The notes beneath the pieces were generated by a model. That model was not told the origin of the DNA, did not search any database, and was given only the letters and a program-made list of their open reading frames with translations. Below are positions 11,052 to 21,236 of a stretch of 64,000 nucleotides of DNA, in pieces. Origin of the DNA: Shewanella livingstonensis (GTDB lineage Bacteria > Pseudomonadota > Gammaproteobacteria > Enterobacterales > Shewanellaceae); NCBI RefSeq assembly GCF_003855395.1, contig NZ_CP034015.1:630001-694000 (forward strand), in the 5' to 3' direction. The translations under genes and the position numbers were made by a program. Position 1 is the stretch's first letter, and the number at the start of each line of letters is the position of its first letter.

Positions 11052-11589
11052 AACCGTAAAGCACAATTATGTGGTGCTAGTTACTATAGACTAGGCTACC
11101 ACGATTTATATACAGCTAACATTGCTTGTGCTGGCCACGGCTATTTGTATCTCTAATATGCAATGCATAATATACATACTACAACCATGTTAAACGCAAA
11201 ATAATGCAAGCAGATTATTTATTTTATGACATTTCGGCTGAGCGGTAATCTTAGAGCAAATACGTTAATACTAACAATTTTAAAATAACATTTACTGCGT
11301 TAGCTTATAATGAAATGTTGATTAGTTGTTAGTATTTTGACATAAATTACAATATCGCAATTACAGTACATGGCCGAAAGGCCAACTCGCCTACTGTAAA
11401 CGTTAGTATAAACTGTTACAAAATGGAATACTTTTAACGGACAAATAAAAAATAAATGTCTAAAAATGCTCTAATTTCACATTTCCCGCACATTATACGA
11501 TAAATTATTTTTGACATGTTAGCTTTATGCGTTATTTTTTTGACATAAATGTAACAATGTTGTTTTGTTGGCGCTTTAAATGGCTGCAG
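11052..11589. other. AT-rich intergenic region between pilA and first CTAG array
   Basis: No gene seen. It holds a perfect 11-base inverted repeat, AATACTAACAA at 11267-11277 and TTGTTAGTATT at 11326-11336. It also has three TTGACAT boxes (about 11338, 11511 and 11542), two of them extended as TTTTGACATAAAT. The box at 11511 is followed after 16 bases by TATTTT at 11533, a possible plus-strand promoter pointing at the repeat array. No transcript or start site can be claimed from sequence alone. Confidence 0.5.
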
Positions 11590-11925
11590 AAAGCCTAGAT
11601 TCGAGAGCGCTACGCTGCTAGGTTCTAGGGCGCTACGCTGCTAGAGACTATAAAAGCTCAGCTGCAAAGTTGCCCTTGTATCTCAATCTCAGCAGCGAAG
11701 CTGTCCTAGAAGCGCAGCGACCTAGCAGGACGCAGTCCGCTCTAGAATCTAGTAGCAAAAAGCCTAGAGGCTAGAGCGCTATGCGGCTAGAGACTATAAA
11801 AGCTCAGCAGCAAAGTTGCCCTAGTATCTCAATCTCAGCAGCGAAGCTGTTTTAGAAGCGCAGCGACCTAGCAGGACGCAGTCCGCCCTAGCACCTAGGC
11901 TCTCGTACCTAGAATCTAACAGACT
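11590..11925. repeat. CTAG mini-hairpin array 1 (two ~146-base units)
   Basis: Intergenic array lying just beyond the 3' end of nadC. Two copies of a unit of about 146 bases can be aligned: the segment GAGACTATAAAAGCTCAG begins at 11644 and again at 11790. Each unit is a string of small palindromes separated by CTAG: GCTACGC, AGCGAAGCT, GCGCAGC and GGACGCAGTCC. CTAG is normally one of the rarest tetranucleotides in enterobacteria-like genomes, so its density here is striking. No open frame of note. Same orientation as array 2. Confidence 0.92.
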
Positions 11926-11931
11926 TAAGCA

Positions 11932-12924
<993 letters not shown>

Positions 12925-12944
12925 TTATGTACATCGCTAAATCA

Positions 12945-13262
12945 TCTAGAATCCTAGAGGCTAGGACGCTGTGCTACGAGGACGCTGCGCGGCTAGAGGC
13001 TATAAAATCTTAGCAGCGAAGCGACTCTAGTAGTGACGCAGTCACGCTCTAGATCCTAGCAGGACGCAGTCCGTCCTAGCAGCGCAGCGATTCTAGCAGT
13101 GACGCAGTCACGTTCTAGATCCTAGCAGGACGCAGTCCGCCCTAGCAGCGCAGCGATTCTAGCAGTGACGCTGTCACGTTCTAGATCCTAGCAGGACGCA
13201 GTCCGTCCTAGCAGCGCAGCGATTCTAGCAGTGACGTAGTCACGTTCTAGATCCTAGAGATA
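12945..13262. repeat. CTAG mini-hairpin array 2 (66-base tandem unit)
   Basis: Fills the divergent nadC-ampD intergenic region. The core is a tandem unit of exactly 66 bases: AGATCCTAGC begins at 13051, 13117 and 13183, with a partial fourth at 13249. Each unit contains GGACGCAGTCC, GCGCAGC and a 13-base palindrome GTGACNNNGTCAC. That palindrome reads GCA, GCA, GCT and GTA in the loop across successive copies, while both five-base stems are unchanged. The first 100 bases are a diverged unit that also includes GCGAAGC and the TATAAAATCTTAG segment shared with arrays 3 and 4. Confidence 0.93.
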
Positions 13263-13338
13263 ATCAGCGTTGGTATTGCTGGTTAATCCGGTTAAATTTA
13301 CATTGATAATACTTAGGTCATCGTGTTTAAGGAGTTAT

Positions 13339-13893
13339 ATGCCAAAAGGCTTATTAGAGCAAGGTTGGTTAGCCAGCGCGAGAAAGTGTATTTCACCTCA
13401 TTTTAATTCACGGCCAGATAATGAAGTCAGTTTATTGGTGATCCACAATATTAGCTTACCCGCAGGTTGTTTTGGCTTACCGCATATTGATGCACTTTTT
13501 CAAGGCTGCTTAGACACTGAGGCTGACGACAGTTTTGCTGAGTTGGCAGACTTGCAAGTTTCGGCACACTTTTTAATTCGCCGCGATGGTGAAGTGGTGC
13601 AGTATGTGAGTTGTGATGACAGGGCATGGCATGCCGGCGTTTCTGAGTTCAAAGGCCGCAAGGGGTGTAACGATTTTGCTATTGGCATTGAACTGGAAGG
13701 TACCGATAGCAGTGGTTATACCGCTGAGCAATACCAGCAATTAATGCTATTAACATTGGAGTTAATGGCGCAGTATCCTATGATTAACGTAAATAATATT
13801 GTTGGCCATTGTGATATCGCTCCTGGGCGTAAAACAGATCCTGGTTTTAGTTTTGATTGGTCTCGGTATAAACAAGCCATTACAGCTGTATAG
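13339..13893 (+). CDS. ampD: 1,6-anhydro-N-acetylmuramyl-L-alanine amidase AmpD
   Basis: Cytoplasmic zinc amidase that removes the peptide from anhydromuropeptides during cell-wall recycling; loss of it induces AmpC beta-lactamase where present. The start is the ATG at 13339 (MPKGLLEQGWLASARKCISPHFNSRPD), with AAGGAG five bases upstream; a longer frame from 13270 would read out of the CTAG array and is rejected. Zinc ligands: His in LLVIHNISLP, His in IVGHCDIAPGRKTDPG and the Asp of the same segment. AHFLIRRDGEVVQYV and RAWHAG are also family blocks. The 184-residue length is typical. ampE follows 137 bases later. Confidence 0.95.
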   Translation: MPKGLLEQGWLASARKCISPHFNSRPDNEVSLLVIHNISLPAGCFGLPHIDALFQGCLDTEADDSFAELADLQVSAHFLIRRDGEVVQYVSCDDRAWHAGVSEFKGRKGCNDFAIGIELEGTDSSGYTAEQYQQLMLLTLELMAQYPMINVNNIVGHCDIAPGRKTDPGFSFDWSRYKQAITAV

Positions 13894-14030
13894 GTAGCAT
13901 TTATGGGGATGGCGTTTGCTCCAGCATTTATTAAAGAACCGTTGTTAAATAGTCGTTGTAGTCATTACCCATGTAAGCATTGACCTTTAATGGTTACAGC
14001 TGCAACGCAATTGACGTAAAAAGGATATTC

Positions 14031-14882
14031 ATGGCGTTATTTTCATTATTAGTGGCAATTTTAGTTGAGCGTTTGAAGCTTCTGCCAAGTGGTTGGCAGT
14101 TCGATAGCCTAATGACACGTTACCAAAAACAGTTTTGGGATAGCCAATCGCTTAAATCAGAATTTGGCGTTGCGATGGCAATCGTGTTGCCCGCTTTATT
14201 TGTCTTGGTGATTAGCTTTCTCTTAGATGGCATCATGTTTGATTTGTTCAGCTTGTTGTTTTGGGTACTGATAGCCATTATTTGTTTTAGTCACCAAACA
14301 TTGCGAAGTGTGTTTAAGCAGTATATTCAAGCGGCATGCCGCGGTGATGTACAGGCCTGTTACCGTTATGCTGGCGAATTAGACAGCACAGATTGCTTAG
14401 ATGTGGTCGATGAACAGGATTTAGGCCGCAAAGTAGGCCAAACAGTAGCGTGGATTAATTACCGATATTACGGTGCTGTGGCATTGTATTTGATATTTTT
14501 AGGCCCAGTTGGTGCCATTTTATATTGTACAGTGCGTTTTTATAGTGAGTACAACAGTAAGAATAAGCTTGAGATGCCATTAGTTGATCCGTTACAGATG
14601 TTATTTGATTGGTTACCAAGTCGTATCTTTAGTTTTGGTTATGTATTAAGTGGCCAGTTTAGTGAAGGTTTAAGCGCTTGGCGGAAATATGGTTTGAGCG
14701 TTAAAATCGATGCTAAAACCATCGTGACTTATACAGCTGTGGCCGCTGAGTCTCTACCAGAAGCTGGCGCCGCGCCGCTAAGTGTGCAGTCTACATTGGC
14801 ATTGTTGGCATTAAGTAAACGTAACTTTGTGTTGTTGCTAACCCTGGTTTCGGTATTAACTATTTTTGGTTTTGTTAGTTAG
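14031..14882 (+). CDS. ampE: AmpE family inner-membrane protein
   Basis: Membrane protein of the AmpE/CobD-like group, encoded beside AmpD; a role in beta-lactam sensing or cell-wall signalling has been proposed, but the activity is not settled. The start is the ATG at 14031 (MALFSLLVAILVERLKLLP), with AAGGAT seven bases upstream. Membrane segments are predicted near residues 1-12, 45-90 (two), 145-165 and 265-283. Family segments include FWDSQSLKSEFGVAMAI, AACRGDVQACYRYAG, GQTVAWINYRYYGAVALY and DWLPSRIFSFGYVLSGQF. The 283-residue length is normal. The stop is directly followed by CTAG array 3. Confidence 0.9.
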   Translation: MALFSLLVAILVERLKLLPSGWQFDSLMTRYQKQFWDSQSLKSEFGVAMAIVLPALFVLVISFLLDGIMFDLFSLLFWVLIAIICFSHQTLRSVFKQYIQAACRGDVQACYRYAGELDSTDCLDVVDEQDLGRKVGQTVAWINYRYYGAVALYLIFLGPVGAILYCTVRFYSEYNSKNKLEMPLVDPLQMLFDWLPSRIFSFGYVLSGQFSEGLSAWRKYGLSVKIDAKTIVTYTAVAAESLPEAGAAPLSVQSTLALLALSKRNFVLLLTLVSVLTIFGFVS

Positions 14883-14883
14883 A

Positions 14884-15345
14884 CTTTAGGGCGCTGCGCT
14901 TCTAGGTACTAGCTCCTAGATACTAGGGCGGACTTCGTCCTGCTAGGGTCGCTGTGCTTCTAGGGACAGCTTCGCTGCTAAGATTTTATAGCTTCTAGCA
15001 GCGTAGCGTTCTAGGTACTAGCTCCTAGATACTGGGGCGGACTACGTCCTGCTATGGTCGCTGCGCTTCTAGGGACAGCTTCGCTGCTAAGATTTTATAA
15101 CTTCTAGCAGCGTAGCGTTCTAGGTACTAGCTCCTAGATACTAGGGCGGACTTCGTCCTGCTAGGGTCGCTGCGCTTCTAGGGACAGCTTCGCTGCTAAG
15201 ATTTTATAGCTTCTAGCAGCGTAGCGTTCTAGGTACTAGCTCCTAGATACTAGGGCGGACTTCGTCCTGCTAGGGTCGCTGCGCTTCTAGGGACAGCTTC
15301 GCTGCTAAGATTTTATAGCTTCTAGCAGCGTAGCGTTCTAGTTTC
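14884..15345. repeat. CTAG mini-hairpin array 3 (four 109-base units)
   Basis: Four near-identical tandem copies of a 109-base unit: CTCCTAGATACT begins at 14913, 15022, 15131 and 15240, exactly 109 apart. The last copy runs to about 15345. Each unit carries GGACTTCGTCC (once GGACTACGTCC), GCTGCGC, CAGCTTCGCTG and GCGTAGC, separated by CTAG. The unit is the reverse complement of the unit in arrays 2 and 4, so this array is inverted relative to arrays 1 and 2 across nadC-ampD-ampE. Differences between copies are few, pointing to recent amplification. Confidence 0.95.
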
Positions 15346-15477
15346 TTGTTTCTAGCACTTTCGGGTAAATGGTCTGACCCCTTGAGGATAAATTTCAGTT
15401 ATGCTCTGGGCTTGAGCGTTTTAAACAAAGCGGTGTTCTTTTGTCGATATGCTGATAACTAGACATGGCTTGTATGA

Positions 15478-15507
15478 TTTGATAAAGTGCGCTCACTCAT
15501 ATTAATT
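15478..15507 (+). promoter_or_regulatory. candidate promoter of pdhR-aceEF
   Basis: TTGATA near 15479 and a TATTAA/ATTAAT box about 15-17 bases downstream could be -35 and -10 elements. The PdhR operator overlaps or abuts the -10 end, as expected for a repressor site. The boxes are only moderate matches. Confidence 0.4.
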
Positions 15508-15519
15508 GGTAAGACCAAT
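15505..15519. promoter_or_regulatory. PdhR operator
   Basis: ATTGGTAAGACCAAT is a perfect inverted repeat and matches the known PdhR box ATTGGTNNNACCAAT. It lies 34 bases before the pdhR start codon, so PdhR would repress its own operon with aceE-aceF, relieved by pyruvate. It is the only such site noticed in the pdhR-lpdA region. Confidence 0.92.
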
Positions 15520-15552
15520 TGACAATTGCTTGTTTAGGGAGCTGATCGCCAG

Positions 15553-16304
15553 ATGGCCTATATTAAGATTAACCAGCCAAAAATTTCTGATGTGATCATG
15601 GAGCAATTAGAGCGGATGATCCTAGAGGGCAGTATACAGCCGGGTCAGAAACTACCTCCTGAACGCGAACTTGCGGTGCAATTTGAAGTGTCTCGTCCTT
15701 CTTTACGTGAAGCTATTCAAAAATTAGAAGCAAAAGGGTTGCTCATGCGTCGTCAAGGCGGTGGCACCTATGTAAAAGAACAGCTATGGCAAAGCCTTGC
15801 CGATCCTATCGTTGAGTTAATGCATAACGATTCTGAAAGTCAGTATGACTTACTTGAATTCCGTCACGCCACTGAAGGCATGATGGCGTATTTTGCTGCA
15901 CTGCGTGGCACTGATGCGGACATGCAAAACATTAAAAATCGCATTAACGAAGTAGAAACGGCAATCAATGTAGAAGCACAAGCTGATGCCATTGTACGTT
16001 TTTATCGTGCGGTTGCAGAGGCGTCGCACAATGTTGCTATGCTGCATTTAGTATTAAGTTTAACCCCTGTGCTGCATAAAAATGTAGCACAAAACCTGGA
16101 GCTTTTAAGCCGACGCGAAGAAGCTTCCACCATGGCAAATGATCACAGACGAGCGTTACGGCTGCGATTGTACGCCGGGACCCAGACGCTGCACGTGAAG
16201 CTTCGAATGAGCACTTAAGCTATATCGAAGAAGTCATGTTGTCAGTAAGAAAAGAAGACAGTCGGTTGCAACGTAGTTTGCGCCGTTTAAAGAGCGGCGT
16301 GTAA
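15553..16304 (+). pseudogene. pdhR: pyruvate dehydrogenase repressor PdhR, frameshifted
   Basis: GntR/FadR-family repressor that senses pyruvate. The N-terminal winged helix is intact (PPERELAVQFEVSRPSLREAIQKLEAKGLLMRRQGGGTYV, residues about 37-76), as is most of the ligand-binding FCD domain up to ASTMANDHRRAL at residue 202. A single-base loss near 16156-16160 then shifts the frame; the shifted product ends at 16218 after 221 residues. One frame over, the normal tail reads on without fault, TAAIVRRDPDAAREASNEH to the TAA at 16302-16304, giving about 250 residues as expected. Because the tail is undamaged, the change is recent, or is a sequencing error in a short repeat. The last FCD helices would be lost. 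aceE follows 72 bases after 16304. Confidence 0.88.
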
Positions 16305-16376
16305 CTGAGTTGTTGTGTCAACAAGCAACAACTAATAAAGCCGAAATATAATCCGTATATAGAGAAGGACTGCGAG

Positions 16377-19043
16377 ATGTCTGAAGATATGCTTCAAGAT
16401 TTAGACCCATCAGAGACCCAAGAGTGGGTTGATGCTCTGCAAGCTGTATTAGAGCAAGAAGGGCCTGAACGTGCACATTTTTTACTTGAAAAACTAATCG
16501 ACAAAGCGCGTCGTAACGGTACTCACTTACCTTACAATGCAACCACTGCGTACTTAAACACTATTCCTGCAGGCCAAGAGCCAAACATGCCAGGCAACCA
16601 AGAAATGGAACGCCGTATTCGGGCTATTATCCGTTGGAATGCGTTGGCGATGGTATTACGCGGTTCTAAGAAAGATTTAGAGTTAGGTGGCCATATTTCA
16701 AGTTTCGCGTCTAGCGCGACGATTTACGATGTGTGTTTTAACCATTTCTTCCGCGCGCCTAATGAGCATGACGGTGGTGATTTGGTGTATTTTCAAGGCC
16801 ATATTGCACCCGGTATTTATGCGCGTTCGTTCCTTGAAGGCCGCATTACTGAAGAGCAAATGGCTAACTTCCGCCAAGAAGTGGATGGAAAAGGCCTTTC
16901 TTCGTACCCGCATCCTAAGTTAATGCCTACATATTGGCAGTTCCCTACGGTATCGATGGGTCTAGGTCCTATTCAGGCGATTTACCAAGCGCGTTATTTG
17001 AAGTATTTAACTGACCGTGGTTTAAAAGATTGTTCTAAGCAAACTGTTTACTGTTTCTTAGGTGACGGTGAGTGTGATGAGCCAGAAGCATTAGGTGCTA
17101 TTGGTTTGGCAGCACGTGAAGAATTAGATAACTTAGTATTTATCGTTAACTGTAACTTACAGCGCTTAGATGGCCCTGTTCGTGGTAATGGTAAAATTAT
17201 CCAAGAACTTGAAGGCGAATTCCGCGGCGCAGGCTGGGAAGTGGTTAAAGTGATTTGGGGTCGCTATTGGGATCCGTTATTGGCTCGTGATACTAGCGGT
17301 AAATTATTGCAGTTAATGGAAGAAACCGTAGACGGTGAATACCAAAACTGTAAAGCCAAAGGCGGCGCGTATACGCGTGAGCATTTCTTTGGTAAGTACC
17401 CAGAAACGGCTGAAATGGTTGCTAATATGTCAGATGATGACATTTGGCGTTTAAACCGTGGTGGTCATGACCCAGTTAAAGTTTACGCTGCACTTGAACA
17501 TGCACAAAAAACCAAAGGTCGTCCAACGGTTATTTTAGCTAAAACTGTTAAAGGTTATGGTTTAGGTGATGCTGGCGAAGGTAAAAACATCGCTCACAAC
17601 GTGAAGAAGATGGGCGCTGAGTCTATCCGTTACTTCCGCGATCGTTTCAATATCCCGATCCCTGACGACCAGTTAGAAGATTTACCTTTTTATCATCCAG
17701 GCCCAGACTCTGAAGAAGTGAAATACTTAAAGAGTCGTCGTGAAGCATTGTTAGGTTATTTACCGCAACGTCGCCAAAAGTTCACTGAAGAGTTAGACGT
17801 TCCTTCATTGAAAATTTTTGATTCGATTTTAAAAGGCTCTAACGGCCGTGAAATTTCGTCAACGATGGCATTTGTTCGAGTATTAACGGCATTGTTAAAA
17901 GACAAAGGGATTGGCAAGCGTATTGTGCCAATTATTCCTGATGAAGCGCGTACATTTGGTATGGAAGGTTTATTCCGTCAAGTGGGTATTTATGCTCACG
18001 AAGGCCAAAAATACATTCCACAAGATTCTGATCAAGTTGCTTACTACCGTGAAGATAAAACCGGCCAAGTATTGCAAGAAGGGATTAACGAATTAGGTGC
18101 AATGTCATCTTGGGTTGCAGCAGCAACCAGTTATTCTGTTAACGACATGCCAACGATTCCTTTCTACATCTATTACTCAATGTTTGGTTTCCAACGCATT
18201 GGTGATATGGCGTGGGCTGCAGGCGATATGCGTGCACGTGGTTTCTTAGTCGGCGGTACTTCAGGTCGTACAACATTAAACGGTGAAGGTTTACAGCATC
18301 AAGATGGTCATAGCCACGTATTGGCTAACACTATTCCAAACTGTATTTCTTACGACCCTACTTATGGTTATGAAATTGCGGTGGTAGTGCAAGATGGTAT
18401 TCGTCGTATGTATGGCGAAAATCAAGAAGATATCTTCTTCTACTTAACCACTATGAACGAAAACTACGTTCAGCCAGAAATGCCAGCCGGTGCCGAAGAA
18501 GGTATCGTAAAAGGTATTTATAAGCTTGAGTCTGTTGCTGGTAGTGGCAAGGGTAAAGTACAGCTTATGGGTTGTGGCACCATTTTAGAAGAAGTTCGTA
18601 AAGCGGCTCAAGCCCTTGCGAAAGACTTTGGTGTTAGTGCAGATGTATTTAGTGTTACTAGCTTTAACGAGCTAACACGTGACGGCCAAGCGGCTGAACG
18701 TTGGAACATGTTGCACCCAACTGCTAAACCTAAGCAAGCGTATATTAGCCAGGTATTATCTGCAGATGCGCCAGCTATTGTGGCGACTGACTACATGAAA
18801 ATATACGGTGAGCAATTACGTGCATTCGTACCAACTGATTATAAAGTACTGGGTACTGATGGTTTTGGTCGTAGCGACAGCCGTGCAAACTTACGTCATC
18901 ATTTTGAAGTTGATGCCAAGTTTATTGTTATTGCGGCGCTGAAGTCACTTGTTGAGCGTAATGAAATGCCAGTTGATGTGTTAATTAAAGCCATCGCTGA
19001 ATATGGCATTGATGCTGACAAGATCAACCCACAGTTCGCGTAA
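16377..19043 (+). CDS. aceE: pyruvate dehydrogenase E1 component, homodimeric
   Basis: Thiamine-diphosphate enzyme that decarboxylates pyruvate and acetylates the lipoyl groups of AceF. The 888 residues match the homodimeric (E. coli-type) E1, not the alpha/beta type. The thiamine-binding motif is [20 protein letters not shown] to [19 protein letters not shown] (about residues 230-285). Other family segments are [44 protein letters not shown] and [27 protein letters not shown] lies seven bases before the ATG. It is 11 bases from aceF and should be transcribed from the PdhR-controlled promoter upstream of pdhR. Confidence 0.98.
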   Translation: MSEDMLQDLDPSETQEWVDALQAVLEQEGPERAHFLLEKLIDKARRNGTHLPYNATTAYLNTIPAGQEPNMPGNQEMERRIRAIIRWNALAMVLRGSKKDLELGGHISSFASSATIYDVCFNHFFRAPNEHDGGDLVYFQGHIAPGIYARSFLEGRITEEQMANFRQEVDGKGLSSYPHPKLMPTYWQFPTVSMGLGPIQAIYQARYLKYLTDRGLKDCSKQTVYCFLGDGECDEPEALGAIGLAAREELDNLVFIVNCNLQRLDGPVRGNGKIIQELEGEFRGAGWEVVKVIWGRYWDPLLARDTSGKLLQLMEETVDGEYQNCKAKGGAYTREHFFGKYPETAEMVANMSDDDIWRLNRGGHDPVKVYAALEHAQKTKGRPTVILAKTVKGYGLGDAGEGKNIAHNVKKMGAESIRYFRDRFNIPIPDDQLEDLPFYHPGPDSEEVKYLKSRREALLGYLPQRRQKFTEELDVPSLKIFDSILKGSNGREISSTMAFVRVLTALLKDKGIGKRIVPIIPDEARTFGMEGLFRQVGIYAHEGQKYIPQDSDQVAYYREDKTGQVLQEGINELGAMSSWVAAATSYSVNDMPTIPFYIYYSMFGFQRIGDMAWAAGDMRARGFLVGGTSGRTTLNGEGLQHQDGHSHVLANTIPNCISYDPTYGYEIAVVVQDGIRRMYGENQEDIFFYLTTMNENYVQPEMPAGAEEGIVKGIYKLESVAGSGKGKVQLMGCGTILEEVRKAAQALAKDFGVSADVFSVTSFNELTRDGQAAERWNMLHPTAKPKQAYISQVLSADAPAIVATDYMKIYGEQLRAFVPTDYKVLGTDGFGRSDSRANLRHHFEVDAKFIVIAALKSLVERNEMPVDVLIKAIAEYGIDADKINPQFA

Positions 19044-19054
19044 GGGGATACAAA

Positions 19055-21037
19055 ATGGCTGATTTAAAGGAAGTTTTGGTTCCTAATATTGATACTGATG
19101 CAGTACAAGTTATTGAGATTTGTGCTGCGGTGGGTGATTTTCTTGAAAAAGAAGCATCAATCATCACAGTTGAAAGTGATAAGGCAACCATGGACATTCC
19201 AGCACCTTTTGCTGGTACCTTGGCAGAGTTAAAGATTGCGGTAGGCGATACTGTGTCTGAAGGCACATTAATTGCGATGATGAGTGTAGCAAGCGCTACA
19301 CCAGCAAAAGCCGAAGCGCCAGCGCCAAAAGCTGAAGCCCCGGTTGCTCAAGCGGCAGCTCCTGCACCAGTGACGCCTGTTGCCGCACCAAGTGTTGGTA
19401 GCTCAGAAGTGATTGAAGTAAAAGTACCTGATATTGGTGGAGACACTGATGTGTCTATCATCGAAGTATTGGTTGCTGTTGGCGATAGCATTGACGTTGA
19501 TACTGGGCTAATTACTTTAGAAACTGACAAAGCCACCATGGATGTACCATCACCTAAAGCAGGTGTGGTTAAAGAGATTAAAGTGGCCTTGGGCGACAAA
19601 GTGTCTGAAGGTTCATTGGTGATTATGCTAGAAGTTGCTGGTTCTGCTCCTGAGCCGGTTGCTCAAGCCGCTCAGGCACCTGCGGCACAAGCTGCTGCGC
19701 CAGTGGCACAAGCAGCTCCTGCAGCCGTGACAACTCAAGTACAAGAGATTCATGTGCCTGATATTGGCGACGCCAATGATGTTGATATTATTGAAGTGTT
19801 GGTTGCAGTGGGTGATGAAATCACTGCAGATCAAGGGTTAATTACGCTTGAAACCGACAAAGCCACTATGGAAGTACCAGCGCCGTTTGCCGGTAAGTTA
19901 GTGTCGTTAACCATTAAAGTGGGCGATAAAGTGTCTCAAGGTAGCTTAATTGCGACCATTGAAACCACAAGCTCAGCACCAGTAGCGCAAGCTGCTCCTG
20001 CTCAAGCCGAAGTAGCTCCCGCGGCACCAGCTCCAGCAATGGCAGCAAGTCGTCCATCAGCTCCGCCAGTGCCGTTTCATCCTAGCGCTGCTGTTACTGC
20101 GTCAACCGGCGTTGTGCATGCATCGCCTGCGGTACGTCGCTTAGCGCGCGAGTTTGGTGTTGATTTAAGCAAGGTATCGGGTACTGGTCGTAAAGCGCGT
20201 ATTTTGAAAGAAGACGTGCAAGCGTTTGTGAAATACGAGTTATCACGTCCTAAAGCTACGGCTGCAACAGCGGTTTCTGGTGGTGCTGGTGGCTTAAACG
20301 TTATAGCTGCGCCTAAAGTTGATTTCAGTAAGTTTGGTGAAGTGGAAGAAATACCATTAAGCCGTATCCAGAAGATTTCTGGTCCTAACTTACATCGCAA
20401 CTGGGTAACCATTCCACACGTCACCCAGTTTGACGAAGCTGATATCACTGAGATGGAAGCATTCCGCAAGCAGCAGAACGATCTTGCTGCGAAGAAGAAA
20501 GCGGATTATAAGATCACTCCATTAGTGTTCATGATGAAAGCGGTCGCTAAAGCATTAGCTGAGTTCCCAGTATTTAACTCAAGTTTGAGTGCGGATGGTG
20601 AGTCACTTATTCAGAAGAAGTACTTCCACATTGGTGTTGCTGTTGATACTCCAAATGGCCTAATGGTTCCGGTGGTACGTGACGTTGATAAGAAAGGCAT
20701 TGTTGAATTGTCGCGTGAGTTAACCGACATTTCTATTCGTGCTCGTGACGGCAAACTGAAGTCTGCTGATATGCAAGGTAGTTGTTTTACTATTTCAAGT
20801 TTAGGTGGCATTGGCGGTACAGCATTTACGCCGATTGTTAATTATCCAGACGTGGCGATTTTAGGTGTGTCAAAATCTGAAATTAAGCCAAAGTGGAACG
20901 GTAAAGAATTTGAACCTAAATTAATGTTGCCGTTATCGTTGTCATATGACCATCGCGTTATTGATGGCGCAATGGCTGCACGCTTTAGTGTCACCTTGTC
21001 TGCGATACTATCAGACATTCGTACATTGATTTTATAA
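19055..21037 (+). CDS. aceF: pyruvate dehydrogenase E2, dihydrolipoyl acetyltransferase (three lipoyl domains)
   Basis: Core of the pyruvate dehydrogenase complex; transfers acetyl from lipoyl-lysine to CoA. Three lipoyl domains occur in tandem with the modified lysines at about residues 43, 159 and 269 (each in SDKATMD, TDKATMD or TDKATME). They are joined by Ala/Pro/Gln-rich flexible linkers. The E1/E3-binding domain follows ([23 protein letters not shown], about 353-390). The acyltransferase domain ends with the active-site [15 protein letters not shown] (His near 632). The first lipoyl domain is more diverged than the other two. Length is 660. A good terminator follows, so lpdA is expected to have its own promoter in part. 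Confidence 0.98.
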   Translation: MADLKEVLVPNIDTDAVQVIEICAAVGDFLEKEASIITVESDKATMDIPAPFAGTLAELKIAVGDTVSEGTLIAMMSVASATPAKAEAPAPKAEAPVAQAAAPAPVTPVAAPSVGSSEVIEVKVPDIGGDTDVSIIEVLVAVGDSIDVDTGLITLETDKATMDVPSPKAGVVKEIKVALGDKVSEGSLVIMLEVAGSAPEPVAQAAQAPAAQAAAPVAQAAPAAVTTQVQEIHVPDIGDANDVDIIEVLVAVGDEITADQGLITLETDKATMEVPAPFAGKLVSLTIKVGDKVSQGSLIATIETTSSAPVAQAAPAQAEVAPAAPAPAMAASRPSAPPVPFHPSAAVTASTGVVHASPAVRRLAREFGVDLSKVSGTGRKARILKEDVQAFVKYELSRPKATAATAVSGGAGGLNVIAAPKVDFSKFGEVEEIPLSRIQKISGPNLHRNWVTIPHVTQFDEADITEMEAFRKQQNDLAAKKKADYKITPLVFMMKAVAKALAEFPVFNSSLSADGESLIQKKYFHIGVAVDTPNGLMVPVVRDVDKKGIVELSRELTDISIRARDGKLKSADMQGSCFTISSLGGIGGTAFTPIVNYPDVAILGVSKSEIKPKWNGKEFEPKLMLPLSLSYDHRVIDGAMAARFSVTLSAILSDIRTLIL

Positions 21038-21041
21038 CCAC

Positions 21042-21069
21042 AAAGGTCGCTCATATGAGCGACCTTTTT
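21042..21069 (+). terminator. aceF terminator
   Basis: AAAGGTCGCTCATATGAGCGACCTTTTT: perfect hairpin with T run, four bases after the aceF stop. It separates aceEF from lpdA. Confidence 0.93.
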
Positions 21070-21236
21070 ATTGTGATCGGTTTCAAACAAATTGATTTGA
21101 GTATAAAATGCGCCCATCCCAATTTTTTAGTTCACAATTGAAAGAAATTGGAAGTGAAACGTAAGTTTCAAGCTGGCGACATCGACATTTGGGCCGATCC
21201 GTCTTCCACACGGAATGAACAAGATTAGAGGAAATC

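Noticed and set aside
13270..13338. Upstream extension of ampD
   Set aside because: It would begin at the edge of CTAG array 2; the ATG at 13339 has AAGGAG and fits the family start.
14884..15345. CRISPR array
   Set aside because: The tandem copies repeat without unique spacers, and the units are 109 bases long with internal hairpins; no cas genes are near.
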